This document shows positions 8,804 to 19,700 of a DNA stretch of 56,745 bases, one piece after another; within the stretch, counting starts at the first letter, position 1, and every line of letters begins with the position of its first letter. The stretch is taken from NCBI RefSeq assembly GCF_017356265.1, contig NZ_JAFNAW010000021.1:1-56745 (forward strand). The letters are read 5' to 3'. The notes below the pieces were generated by a model. That model was not told where the DNA came from. It did not search any database and was given only the letters and a program-made list of their open reading frames with translations. The translations under genes were made by a program, and so were the position numbers. This DNA is from Paracoccus fontiphilus. GTDB lineage: Bacteria > Pseudomonadota > Alphaproteobacteria > Rhodobacterales > Rhodobacteraceae.

Positions 8804-10317
8804 GCGGTCACGATCAGGCTTTCGCCGGTCATCTCGGCGGGCTTGTCGAGTCCCATCAGATCCAGAACCGTCGGCGCCAGATCGGCCAGCCTGCCGTTCC
8901 GCAGGCTTGCGCCCGCCGGGCCGCCATAGACGATCACCGGCACGGGGTTGGTGGTATGGGCGGTATGCGGGCCGCCGGTTTCGGGGTCGATCATCGTCTC
9001 GCAATTGCCGTGGTCGGCGCAGATCACCGCCGCGCCGCCCGCGCGGTCCAGCGCCTCCAGCATCCGGCCAAGGCCGCGATCCACGGCCTCGCAGGCCAGG
9101 ATGGCGGCAGACAGGCTGCCGGTATGGCCCACCATGTCGGGATTGGCAAAGTTCACCACGATCAGGTCATAGTCCGCGCCGATCACCTGGACCAGTTTTG
9201 CCGCGACCTCGTCGGCGGCCATCTCGGGCGCAAGGTCATAGGTCGCGACCTTGGGGCTGGAGGGCATGAAGCGGTCCTCGCCCGGTTCGGGCGCCTCTTT
9301 CCCGCCGTTCAGGAAGAAGGTGACATGGGGGTATTTCTCGGTCTCGGCCAGGCGGAACTGGCGCAGGCCCTTGGCGGCGACCCAGGCGCCCAGCGTGTTG
9401 AGCACCTGCCGCTTCGGGTAGGCGGTGGTCATGTATTCGTTGTGCCGGGTGCTGTAGTCGACCATCCCCAATAGCGCCGCCCATTCCGGGCGGTCGTTCG
9501 TGCCGAACTGGTCGAAGGCCGGATCGGCCAGCGCGGCAAGGATCTCCCGCGCCCGGTCGGCCCGGAAGTTGAGGCAGAAGAACCCGTCCCCGTCCATCGC
9601 GCCGTTATAGCCGTCGACGATGAAGGGCTGGATGAATTCGTCGGTTTCGCCACGCGCATAAGCGGTGGTCACGGCCAGGTCGGCGGACAGCGCGGGCTCG
9701 CCCTGCCCCGCGACGATGGCGCGATAGGCACGCTCGACCCGTTCCCAGCGGTTGTCGCGGTCCATGGCGAAGTAACGTCCGATCACCGTGCCGATCCGTG
9801 CGCCCTCGGGCAGCGTGCCTTGCAGTTCGGTGACAAAGCCCATCGCCGACTGCGGCGGCACGTCGCGTCCGTCGGTGACGGCATGGACCACGACCGGCAC
9901 GCCCGCCCCGGCAATGGCGCGGATGGCGGCCTGGACATGGACGATATGGCCATGCACGCCCCCGTCGGATACCACGCCCATCAGATGCGCCGTCCCTCCC
10001 GTGGCGCGCAGCCGTTCCACGAAGCGAACCAGCCCTTCATTGCCGTGAAAACTGCCATCCTCGATCGCCAGGTCGATCTGGCCCAGATCCATCGCCACGA
10101 CGCGGCCGGCGCCGATATTGGTATGGCCCACCTCGGAATTGCCCATCTGGCCGCGGGGCAGGCCCACGTCGGGCCCGAAGGTCGTCAGTGTCGCATGGGG
10201 GCAGTCGCGCATCAGCCGGTCGAAGTTCGGCGTCACGGCCTGGTCCGGCGCGCTTTGCTCGGGCCGGTCCGAGATGCCCCAACCGTCAAGAATGCACAGG
10301 ACCACAGGTTTCGTCAT
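8800..10317 (-). CDS. gpmI: 2,3-bisphosphoglycerate-independent phosphoglycerate mutase
   Basis: 505 residues, the usual length for iPGM. It interconverts 3- and 2-phosphoglycerate in glycolysis and gluconeogenesis using two Mn ions. The metal site and phosphoserine are clear: VVLCILDGWG at the N-terminus, GQMGNSEVGHTNIGAGR with the catalytic Ser at about 61, HAVTDGRDVPP, FRADRAREI, NFANPDMVGHTG and VICADHGNCE. The ATG at 10317 gives the MTKPVVLCILDGWG start. It is followed without a gap by the envC-like gene (ATGA overlap). A repeat-rich gap of 198 bp separates it from rlmH upstream. Confidence 0.96.
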   Translation of the reverse strand: MTKPVVLCILDGWGISDRPEQSAPDQAVTPNFDRLMRDCPHATLTTFGPDVGLPRGQMGNSEVGHTNIGAGRVVAMDLGQIDLAIEDGSFHGNEGLVRFVERLRATGGTAHLMGVVSDGGVHGHIVHVQAAIRAIAGAGVPVVVHAVTDGRDVPPQSAMGFVTELQGTLPEGARIGTVIGRYFAMDRDNRWERVERAYRAIVAGQGEPALSADLAVTTAYARGETDEFIQPFIVDGYNGAMDGDGFFCLNFRADRAREILAALADPAFDQFGTNDRPEWAALLGMVDYSTRHNEYMTTAYPKRQVLNTLGAWVAAKGLRQFRLAETEKYPHVTFFLNGGKEAPEPGEDRFMPSSPKVATYDLAPEMAADEVAAKLVQVIGADYDLIVVNFANPDMVGHTGSLSAAILACEAVDRGLGRMLEALDRAGGAAVICADHGNCETMIDPETGGPHTAHTTNPVPVIVYGGPAGASLRNGRLADLAPTVLDLMGLDKPAEMTGESLIVTA

Positions 10318-10376
10318 GTCAGCCTCGGATGATTTTCGCCTTGTTACGCTGGCGCAGCGGCTGCGGCAACCGTAAG

Positions 10377-10430
10377 CCGGGGGCTTCGCGCCCCCGGACC
10401 CCCGCGGGATATTTGAACAAGATGAAATGA
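10377..10430 (+). repeat. Intergenic GGGATATTT-type repeat, copy 1
   Basis: The unit starts with a hairpin, CCGGGGGC-TTCGC-GCCCCCGG (10377-10397), followed by ACCCCCGCGGGATATTTG and AACAAGATGAAATGA. It resembles a GC hairpin plus GGGATATTT element I know from intergenic regions of Rhodobacterales. It lies between rlmH and gpmI. Confidence 0.6.
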
Positions 10431-10450
10431 GGGTTGCTTTCACATTGGCG

Positions 10451-10506
10451 TAAATATCCTCGGGGGAATCTCCGAAGGAGATGGGGGCAGACAGCCCCCT
10501 GCCCGG
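10451..10506 (-). repeat. Intergenic GGGATATTT-type repeat, copy 2, inverted
   Basis: Read on the minus strand it shows the same order as copy 1: a GGGGGC-TGTCT-GCCCCC hairpin, then a C-rich stretch, then GAGGATATTTA. It differs by an inserted perfect hairpin ATCTCC-TTC-GGAGAT between the two parts. The two copies face each other across 20 bp, so the whole block could fold into a large cruciform or RNA structure. Confidence 0.5.
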
Positions 10507-10515
10507 TTGCCACAC

Positions 10516-10983
10516 TCACTCCCGGTGATAAGGCGATCCCGCCAGGATCGTCGCCGCGCGATACAGCTGTTCGGCCAGCATCACGCGGACCAGCATGTGC
10601 GGCCAGACCATGCGGCCCAGGCTGATCTGCCAGTCGGCCCGCGCCCGCAGCGCCGGATCAAGCCCGTCCGCGCCGCCAATCACGAAGCAGACATCGCGCG
10701 CCTCGTCGCGCCATTCCGCCAGCCGCCGCGCGAACAAAGGAGAGGTCGGCTGTTCGCCGCGTTCGTCCATCATCACCAGGGCCGCGCCTTGGGGGATCGC
10801 GCGCGCCAGAACCTCCGCTTCAGCGGCCATGCCGCCGCCGCGCCTGTCCTCGACCTCGTGGATGGTGATGGGCGGCAGGCCGAGGCTGCGACCGGTCTTG
10901 GCGAAACGGTCGAGGTAGTCCGCCACCATCGCCGCTTCGGGACCCTTGCGCAGCCGCCCGACCGCGGCGATGTCGATTCGCAT
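10516..10983 (-). CDS. rlmH: 23S rRNA (pseudouridine1915-N3)-methyltransferase
   Basis: A 155-residue SPOUT methyltransferase. The C-terminal trefoil knot is clear: VCFVIGGADGLDPALRARA, then ISLGRMVWPHMLVRVMLAEQ and LYRAATILAGSPYHRE, the invariant C-terminus of RlmH. It methylates pseudouridine 1915 in helix 69 of 23S rRNA on assembled 70S ribosomes. It lies 13 bp after rsfS, a conserved pairing in bacteria. Confidence 0.96.
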   Translation of the reverse strand: MRIDIAAVGRLRKGPEAAMVADYLDRFAKTGRSLGLPPITIHEVEDRRGGGMAAEAEVLARAIPQGAALVMMDERGEQPTSPLFARRLAEWRDEARDVCFVIGGADGLDPALRARADWQISLGRMVWPHMLVRVMLAEQLYRAATILAGSPYHRE

Positions 10984-10996
10984 GGAGCCCGGCCGG

Positions 10997-11419
10997 TCAG
11001 TGGGCCGGGCGTGCCCCGTCGCGGACGCGGCTCAGCGCGTCGGCGGGCATCCACATCTTTTCCAGCTGGTAGAACTCGCGCACCTCGGGGCGGAAAACGT
11101 GGACGATCACGTCGTCCGTGTCGATCAGCACCCAGTCGCCCGTGTCCTTGCCCTCGATCCGGGGGGTGCGGCCGGTGATCTGCTTCATCCTCTCGGCCAG
11201 CTTTTCGGCGATGGCGCCCACCTGACGCGCGCTGCGGCCCGATGCGATCACCATGTGATCCGCCATGGCCGACCGTCCGCGCAGGTCGATCGTGACGATG
11301 TCCTCGGCCTTGTCGTCGTCAAGCGAGGACAGGATGCGGTCCAGGATCTGGTCGCTGGTCAGATCATGCGCCGCGGGGGTCGCTGCCGGCCCCGTGGCCG
11401 ACGAGACGTCTTGTGACAG
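10997..11419 (-). CDS. rsfS: Ribosome silencing factor RsfS, probable CTG start
   Basis: RsfS binds ribosomal protein uL14 and blocks subunit joining. The conserved core is DQILDRILSSLDDDKAEDIV, TIDL, MADHMVIASGRSARQVGAIA, DWVLIDTDDVIVHVF and REFYQLEKMW. The first in-frame ATG (11266) would remove the first 50 or so residues, including the conserved helix and first strand. Upstream, the frame is open back to a TGA at about 11437 and has no ATG, GTG or TTG. A CTG at 11419 lies 8 bp after GGAGG, giving a 140-residue protein of normal length beginning (M)SQDVSSATG. An ATG immediately after GGAGG (11427) is in another frame. The function is certain; the start codon is inferred from spacing and homology. 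Confidence 0.85.
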   Translation of the reverse strand: MSQDVSSATGPAATPAAHDLTSDQILDRILSSLDDDKAEDIVTIDLRGRSAMADHMVIASGRSARQVGAIAEKLAERMKQITGRTPRIEGKDTGDWVLIDTDDVIVHVFRPEVREFYQLEKMWMPADALSRVRDGARPAH

Positions 11420-11496
11420 GGTTTCATCCTCCGGTCAGCGCGCCGATCGCCCCCGGCGCAGGGGATGGTCTAAAGATAGCATCTTTTCGGGCCATC

Positions 11497-12852
11497 TCAA
11501 TGATCCCGGTCCGATTCCGTGCCGTCCGGCCGGGGATCGCCCATATGGATCGGCAGCGAGGCATTCACAACCCGCACCTCGCGCTGCGGGAAGGGGATGG
11601 TGATGCCCTGTTCCTTGAAGGCGTCCCACAGCGCCAGATAGACTTGGCCCCGCACATTGGTCAGCCCGCCCGCCGCGTCGTCGATCCAGAAGCGCAGCAC
11701 GTAGTCGATGGAACTGTCGCCGAAGCCCGTGACCCAGCAGACCGCCTGCCGATGGGTCAGCACGCGCTTCACGGTCTTGACGGCGGCGATGGCTACGGCG
11801 CTGACCTTGTGGGGATCGTCGTCGTAGGAGGCGCCGAACTTCAGGTCTAGCCGGACGAAGCTGTTGGTGTGGGACCAGTTGACGACTTGGCCCGTGACCA
11901 GATCCTCGTTCGGGATCAGGTATTCCTTGCCGTCGCGCGTGACCACGCTGACATAGCGGGCGCCCAGTTCCTCGATCCAGCCGAAGGTGTCGCCCAGGCT
12001 GATGACGTCGCCGGGCTTCACGGACTTGTCCAGAAGGATGATCACGCCCGACACCAAGTTCGACACGACCTTCTGCAAGCCGAAGCCCAGGCCCACGCCC
12101 ACGGCGCCGGAAAAGACCGCCAGTCCCGTCAGGTCGAAGCCCGCCGCCTTCAGGCCCACGACCAGCGCCAGGCTGAACAGCGCGATCTGCAACAGCTTCG
12201 TGGTCAGCACCCGCATCGTGGGCGAGATGTCCTCGTTCCGGGCCAGCCGACCCGAGATCAGCCGCGACAAGGCCCGCGCGCCGCCGATCATCAGGCCGGT
12301 CACGACTAGGGCCTTCAGCACCGTCAGGGCCGACAGGCGCAGCTCGCCCACCGTGATGGCGATGCTGTCCAGGAAATCGCCCGCGGGCTCCGTCAGGCCA
12401 AGCAGCAGCAGCGTGACCCAGATCCAGGCCAGCCAACTGGTGATCCGGCGCAGGAAGCGGTTGGCGATCAGCCGCACCAGGAAGAAGATGACCAGCCAGG
12501 CCGTCGCGATGGAGGCCGCCAGCGCGATCAGCGCGCTGCGCGAGGGCCAGGTGGCTTCGCGCATGACAAGGACGACGGCCCAGGCCAAGGCCACGAAGAT
12601 CAGCAGCCCCAGCCTGCGCCCGATCAGCACCCCAAGCCGCAGCCGCCATTTCGGCCAGTTGTCGCGACGATGCAGCCAGCTGTCCCACAGGCGGACGGCG
12701 CCCCGGCCCAGCAGCCAGGACAGGAGGATCAGGCCGATGACGGCGGCCAGCTGATACAGCCGCTGCGGCAGGATCATGATCTCGAAGAACAGGGCGATGC
12801 GTGACCACAAGCCCTGCGCGGCATCCACGACGTTCGGACCGATCGGCTCCAT
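11497..12852 (-). CDS. Mechanosensitive ion channel, MscS family
   Basis: 451 residues. Four or more N-terminal hydrophobic segments (for example LYQLAAVIGLILLSWLLG, LGLLIFVALAWAVVLVM, ATAWLVIFFLVRLIANRFL) precede the MscS pore helix GAVGVGLGFGLQKVVSNLVS, then GVIILLDKSVKPGDVI and the beta domain (IPNEDLVTGQVVNWSH). The extra membrane segments ahead of the pore place it with the larger MscS-like or YbdG-like channels rather than minimal MscS. It would open under membrane tension and release solutes after osmotic downshift. It is a single gene, divergent from leuC; the 213-bp gap between them has no convincing gene. Confidence 0.9.
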   Translation of the reverse strand: MEPIGPNVVDAAQGLWSRIALFFEIMILPQRLYQLAAVIGLILLSWLLGRGAVRLWDSWLHRRDNWPKWRLRLGVLIGRRLGLLIFVALAWAVVLVMREATWPSRSALIALAASIATAWLVIFFLVRLIANRFLRRITSWLAWIWVTLLLLGLTEPAGDFLDSIAITVGELRLSALTVLKALVVTGLMIGGARALSRLISGRLARNEDISPTMRVLTTKLLQIALFSLALVVGLKAAGFDLTGLAVFSGAVGVGLGFGLQKVVSNLVSGVIILLDKSVKPGDVISLGDTFGWIEELGARYVSVVTRDGKEYLIPNEDLVTGQVVNWSHTNSFVRLDLKFGASYDDDPHKVSAVAIAAVKTVKRVLTHRQAVCWVTGFGDSSIDYVLRFWIDDAAGGLTNVRGQVYLALWDAFKEQGITIPFPQREVRVVNASLPIHMGDPRPDGTESDRDH

Positions 12853-13065
12853 CCCTCCGCCTTTTCCGACAATATTGCGTCAACGCCGAAAGGCGCATAA
12901 AAGATCGCCCATGTCCGGGTTCATCTATTTCGACATCCATGACCGCGCGCGCCTGCCTTCGCGGTTCTTTGGCGAAACGCGCGGCGTGACGGCGCGACTG
13001 TGACGGGCTGCGGTTCCGCCGCAGCCGATCCCTTCGCCATATCCTCACAGCCGAAAGCCTCAGCC

Positions 13066-14502
<1,437 letters not shown>

Positions 14503-14514
14503 GGAGAGCCGATC

Positions 14515-15120
14515 ATGGACAAGTTCACCACCCTGACCGGCATCGCGGCGCCCATGCCGCTGGTCAACATCGACACCGACATGATCATCCCCAAGCAGTT
14601 CCTGAAGACCATCCAGCGGTCGGGACTGGGGGTCAACCTGTTCGACGAGATGCGCTATGACCGCGACGGCAACGAGCTGCCGGATTTCGTGCTGAACCAG
14701 CCCGCCTACCGCCAGGCGGAAATCATCGTGGCGGGCGACAACTTCGGCTGCGGCTCGTCGCGCGAACACGCGCCCTGGGCGCTGCTGGATTTCGGCATTC
14801 GCTGCGTGATTTCCACCAGCTTCGCGGACATCTTCTTCAACAATTGCTTCAAGAACGGCATCCTGCCGGTGGTGCTGCCGCAGGAAGCCGTCGATGCGCT
14901 GATGGAGGATGCCCGAAAGGGTGCCAACGCCCGCATGACGGTGGATCTGGAAAACCAGACGGTCACCACCTCGGACGGGGTGTCCTTCGCCTTCGAGGTC
15001 GATCCCTTCCGCAAGCACTGCCTGCTGAACGGATTGGACGATATCGGGCTGACGATGGAAAAGGCCCCCGCCATCCAAAGCTTCGAGTCGCAGATGGCGC
15101 AGGCCCGTCCCTGGGTCTGA
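14515..15120 (+). CDS. leuD: 3-isopropylmalate dehydratase small subunit
   Basis: 201 residues, the swivelling domain partner of LeuC. Typical blocks are [56 protein letters not shown] and [18 protein letters not shown]. An AGGAGAG ribosome binding site precedes the start, and the gene forms an operon with leuC. A strong terminator follows 23 bp after the stop. Confidence 0.97.
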   Translation: MDKFTTLTGIAAPMPLVNIDTDMIIPKQFLKTIQRSGLGVNLFDEMRYDRDGNELPDFVLNQPAYRQAEIIVAGDNFGCGSSREHAPWALLDFGIRCVISTSFADIFFNNCFKNGILPVVLPQEAVDALMEDARKGANARMTVDLENQTVTTSDGVSFAFEVDPFRKHCLLNGLDDIGLTMEKAPAIQSFESQMAQARPWV

Positions 15121-15143
15121 CCTGCCCGTCAATGAAGCATTGC

Positions 15144-15175
15144 AAAGCCGGGCCCAAGGCCCGGCTTTCTTTTTC
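15144..15175 (+). terminator. Rho-independent terminator of leuCD
   Basis: AAAGCCGGGCC-CAA-GGCCCGGCTTT is a perfect 11-bp stem with a 3-base loop followed by CTTTTT. It separates leuCD from the imuB-dnaE2 unit. Confidence 0.92.
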
Positions 15176-15218
15176 CGATGGAACCGAACTCGACTTTCCA
15201 GGCTGATAGGGGTAGCAA

Positions 15219-15233
15219 GAACAAAACAGAAAC
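15219..15233 (+). promoter_or_regulatory. Candidate LexA (SOS) box of imuB-dnaE2
   Basis: GAAC-AAAACAG-AAAC lies 16 bp before the imuB ATG. The alphaproteobacterial LexA site known from Rhodobacter relatives is GTTC-N7-GTTC, read on the other strand as GAAC-N7-GAAC. This copy has one mismatch in the second half. LexA control is expected for imuB-dnaE2, which supports the reading, but no binding score was computed. Confidence 0.45.
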
Positions 15234-15248
15234 ATCTTGGGGTTCGCC

Positions 15249-16700
15249 ATGTTCGATGCGACGCGGCAGCGGCACATCGTTTCGGTCTGGTTCCCCCGGT
15301 TGCCAAGCGACCGGGCGCTGCGCCTGCAACCGGCAGAGGGACCGTTCGTCCTGTCGGTCCGGGCGCAGAACAGCGACCGGGTCCATTGTCTGAACCCTGC
15401 CGCGGAACGCGCGGGCCTGCACCGGGGCATGGCGCTGTCGCAGGCCCGCGCCTTCTGCCCCGACCTGCACAGCCGCCCGGCCGATCCGGCGGGCGACATG
15501 CGGTTCCTGCAGGGGCTGCGCCGCTGGGCCGGGCGCTATTCGCCGCTGGTGGGACTGGACGGCCCGGACGGGCTGGCCCTGGACATCGGCGGGGTCGATC
15601 ACCTGTTCGGCGGCACGGATGCGCTGCTGGGGGACATCCGCCACCGCCTGTCCCGTGCCGGGCTGACGGTGCGGGTCGGACTGGCCGCGACGCCCGCCGC
15701 GGCCTGGGCCATGTCCCATTACGGCGACGGGGACAGCAGGCTTGCCGACCTGCCCGTGGCCGCCCTGCGCCTCGACCCCGATACCGTGACCGCCCTGCAA
15801 CGGCTGGGCCTGCGCAGCATCGGCGATGTCAGGGGCACCGCCCGCGCGCCCCTGGCGCGGCGCTTCGGGCAGGGCTTGCTTGATCGGTTGGACCAGTTGG
15901 AGGGCCTGCGCGCCGAATCCATCGCACCCCTTGCCGATCAGCCCCGTTTCGCGGTGCGCCTGACCCTGCCCGAACCGATCGGCCTTGTCTCGGACGTGAT
16001 GGCCGGCACCGGGCGGCTGCTGGAACGGCTGTGCCGGACGCTGGAACGGCACGGGGCGGGCGCCTTGGCCCTGCGCCTGACGCTGCGCCGGGTCGATGGG
16101 GAAAGCCGCCATGCGGACCTGCGCCTGGCCACGACCATGCGCGCGCCCGAACGCATCCTTCCCCTGTTCGCGCCCGGCGTCGAGGGCGTGGACGCGGGCT
16201 TCGGCATCGACCAGTTGCGGCTGGAGGCGACACGGACCGCACCCATGCCCCAGCGCCAGGTCACCACCGGCGGCGCCCCCGACGGCGAGGATGTGGCCGA
16301 CCTCCTCACCCGGCTGGGCACGCGCGTGGGGCTGGACAACATCCGCCGCATCGTTCCAAGCGACAGCCATATCCCCGAACACAGCTTCGCGCTTGCCCCC
16401 TCGGGCGGGAAGCCGCCCCCGCCCGCGCCCCGCCTGCGCCCGCACTGGCTGTTCCCGCCCGAGCCCGTTTCCGCGCGCGGCCCCAGGCCCCCGCAGCAGT
16501 TCCGCTGGCGGCGCATGGGGCTGACCAGCGCCGAGGTGACGGGACCGGAACGGATCTGCCCCGAATGGTGGCGGCCGGATCGGGACTGGCCCCATGGCAT
16601 CCGCGACTATTGGCGCATCGAAACCCGGCAGGGGCCGCGCTTGTGGATGTTCCACACGCCGCAGAACCCCGCCTGGTTCGTGCAGGGGGAATTCGCGTGA
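15249..16700 (+). CDS. imuB: ImuB, catalytically inactive Y-family polymerase homologue
   Basis: 483 residues. The N-terminal half is a DinB/UmuC-like fold (IVSVWFPRLPSDRAL; HRGMALSQARAFCPDL; GLDGPDGLALDIGGVDHLFG). The acidic SxDE active-site motif of working Y-family polymerases is absent, as known for ImuB. The C-terminal half carries the ImuB-specific region ending RDYWRIETRQGPRLWMFH and NPAWFVQGEFA. ImuB bridges the sliding clamp and DnaE2 in error-prone lesion bypass after DNA damage. The stop overlaps the dnaE2 start (GTGA), so they are coupled. An in-frame TTG at 15237 is an alternative start. No imuA gene precedes it: only 128 bp separate it from leuD. Confidence 0.9.
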   Translation: MFDATRQRHIVSVWFPRLPSDRALRLQPAEGPFVLSVRAQNSDRVHCLNPAAERAGLHRGMALSQARAFCPDLHSRPADPAGDMRFLQGLRRWAGRYSPLVGLDGPDGLALDIGGVDHLFGGTDALLGDIRHRLSRAGLTVRVGLAATPAAAWAMSHYGDGDSRLADLPVAALRLDPDTVTALQRLGLRSIGDVRGTARAPLARRFGQGLLDRLDQLEGLRAESIAPLADQPRFAVRLTLPEPIGLVSDVMAGTGRLLERLCRTLERHGAGALALRLTLRRVDGESRHADLRLATTMRAPERILPLFAPGVEGVDAGFGIDQLRLEATRTAPMPQRQVTTGGAPDGEDVADLLTRLGTRVGLDNIRRIVPSDSHIPEHSFALAPSGGKPPPPAPRLRPHWLFPPEPVSARGPRPPQQFRWRRMGLTSAEVTGPERICPEWWRPDRDWPHGIRDYWRIETRQGPRLWMFHTPQNPAWFVQGEFA

Positions 16701-19700
16701 CCGATCCCGCCCCGCCCGCGCCCCGCTATGCCGAACTGGGGGTGATGACCAACTTCACCTTCCTGACCGGCGCCTCGCATCCCGAGGAACTGGTGCTGCG
16801 CGCCGCCGAACTGGGGCTGGAGGCCATCGCCATCACCGACCGCAACTCGCTGGCGGGCGTGGTCCGGGCCTGGTCCGCCCTGCGCGACCTGGCGGCCGAG
16901 GCGAAGAAAAGCCTGCGCATCCGCTCCACCACGCAGATCGACAACTGCTCTCGCCAGGAAATCGGCCAGCCGCAGGACCTGCCGCGCGGCCCCCTGCCCC
17001 GGCTGCCCAGGCTGATCGTCGGCGCGCGGCTGGTGCTGGCGGACTGCCCGGTCGATTGGCTGGCCCTGCCGACCGACAAGCCCGCCTATCACCGCCTGTC
17101 GCGCCTGCTGACGCTGGGCAAGCGCCGGGCCGCCAAGGGCCGATGCGACCTGCGGCTGGCCGATCTGGCAGACGGGTGCGGGGGCATCATCCTGATCGCC
17201 CTGCCGCCCGCCGACCTGTCCCAGGCCCTGGCCCCCCTCCACGCCCTGCGGCGCTGCTTTCCGGGCGACGTCTTCCTGGGCGCGGTGCCGCGCTATGACG
17301 GCACGGACCAGGACTGGTTCGACGCCTGCGCGGGGCTGGCGCAGCGCGCATCCGCGCCGATGGTGGCCGTGGGCGACGTCCTGATGCACCGTGCCGCCCG
17401 CCGCCCCCTGGCCGACGTGCTGACCTGCCTGCGCGAGGGCATCACCATCGACGCCATCGGCACCCGCGCCCTGCCCAATGCCGAGCGCCGCCTGAAGCCT
17501 GCCTCCGACATGGCCCGGCTGTTCCACCGCCACCCCGCCGCGATCCGCCGCACGGTCGAGATCGCGGCGCGGTGCGGGTTCGACCTGGGAGAGTTATCCT
17601 ATGATTACCCACACGAAATCACGGATGGCGAACCGCCCCAGCAGCGATTGGAACGGCTCACCCGCGATGGTCTGGCGCAGCGCAACAAAGGCACCGTTTC
17701 TCAAAAGCACGGCGATATTCTGGAAAAGGAACTGGGTGTCGTGGCCGAACTTGGCTATGCCCCGTACTTCCTGACCGTTCATGACATCGTGACCAAGGCA
17801 CGGTCCCTGGGCATTCTGTGCCAAGGCCGTGGCTCGGCCGCCAATTCCATCATCTGCTGGGCTCTTGGCGTCACCGATGTTCATCCCGACAAGATCGGCA
17901 TGGTGTTTGAACGCTTCCTTTCCCGTCATCGGGGCGAACCCCCGGATATCGACGTGGATTTCGAACACGAACGACGCGAGGAAGTGGTCCAGTGGATCTA
18001 CAGGAAATACTCTCGCCACCGGGCGGGCCTTTGCGCAACGGTGATCCATTTCCGCACACGCAATGCGATCCGGGAAGTCGGCAAGGCAATGGGCCTGTCG
18101 CAGGATGTGATCGCCACATTGTCGGGCATGGTCTGGGGCATCTCCAACAAGGGCATCAAAGAGGATCATCTGCGTTCTCTCGGGCTTGATCCCGATGACG
18201 ACCGGATCGCGCAAACCCTTGCGCTGATTCGCGAAATCATCGGCTTTCCCCGTCATCTGTCGCAGCATGTCGGCGGCTTTGTCATCACCCAAGGGCGGCT
18301 GGACGAGCTTTGTCCCATCGAGAACGCGGCGATGGAGGACCGCACCTACATCGAATGGGACAAGGACGATATCGACGCGCTGAAAATTCTCAAGGTCGAT
18401 GTGCTAAGTCTCGGGATGCTGACCTGCATCCGCAAGGCTTTCGACCTGCTGCGTCAGCACGAGGAGGAAGATTACACTCTCGCCACCGTCCCCGGGGAGG
18501 ACGCGACAACCTTTGACATGCTGTGCCGGGCCGATGCTATCGGCGTCTTTCAAGTCGAGAGCCGTGCGCAGATGAACTTTCTGCCCCGCATGAAGCCGCG
18601 AGAGTTCTATGACCTGGTGATCGAGGTCGCCATTGTCCGCCCCGGCCCCATCCAAGGCGGGATGGTCCGACCCTATATTCAGCGCCGATTAGGGTTGGAG
18701 GAACCGGAACCCTTCGGTCCCGCGCTTGAGGCGATCACCAGGCGAACCCTCGGCGTGCCACTGTTTCAAGAGCAGGCGCTGCAGATCGCGCAGGTGGGCG
18801 CAGGCTATTCGGCCGAGGATGCCGACAAGCTGCGCCGGTCGCTGGCATCCTTCCGCCGCATGGGCACGATCGACCAGCATCGCGAAACCTTTGTCGCCGG
18901 AATGCTGAACAACGGCTATGACCGAGAGGTCGCCGAGCGTTGCTTTTCCCAGATCGAAGGCTTTGCCGACTACGGCTTTCCCGAAAGCCATGCGGCGGCA
19001 TTCGCGATGCTGACCTATGTGTCGGCCTGGCTCAAGTGCCATCACCCGGCGGTCTTTGCCTGCGCGCTTTTGAACAGCCAGCCGATGGGGTTCTATGCCC
19101 CCGCGCAGATCGTGCGGGACGTACGCGACCACGGGATCGAGGTGCGCCCGGTCTGCGTCAACCGCAGCATCTGGGACAACACGCTGGAGCGGCGGTCTGA
19201 CGGCGCCCTGGCGCTGCGGCTGGGGTTCCGGCAGATCAAGGGGCTGCGACAGGCCGATGCCCTGGCCATCACGCGCGATCGCGGCAACGGCTATCCCGAC
19301 CCCGAGAACCTGTGGCTGCGCGCGGGCCTGGCCCCCGCCACCCTCGAACGGCTGGCCGAGGCCGATGCCTTTGCCGGCATGGGCCTGACCCGGCGCGACG
19401 CCCTGTGGGCGATCCGCGCGATCCGGGCGCCCGCGCCCCTGCCGCTGTTCGCCGATCCCCTGGACGGCGAGGGCCTGCGCGAGCCGGTCGTGGACCTGCC
19501 CGCCATGCATCTGGGCGAGGAGGTGGTCGAGGACTACGTCTCGACCCGCCTGACGCTGCGCGCCCATCCGATGGAGTTGCTGCGCCCCACGATCCCCGGC
19601 CTGACGCCCCATGCCGAGCTGGTCCGCGCGCCCCTGCGCCGGACAACGGTTTGCGGACTGGTCATCACCCGGCAGCGTCCCGGCACGGCCTCGGGCGTGA

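Noticed and set aside
12911..13003. A 30-codon reading frame just upstream of leuC, possible leucine leader peptide
   Set aside because: It has only two leucines, no clear ribosome binding site and no following attenuator hairpin, so coding or attenuation is not supported.
15129..16655. Long minus-strand open frame opposite imuB
   Set aside because: Shadow frame of imuB with low-complexity Gln/Arg/Gly/Ala content and no recognisable domain.
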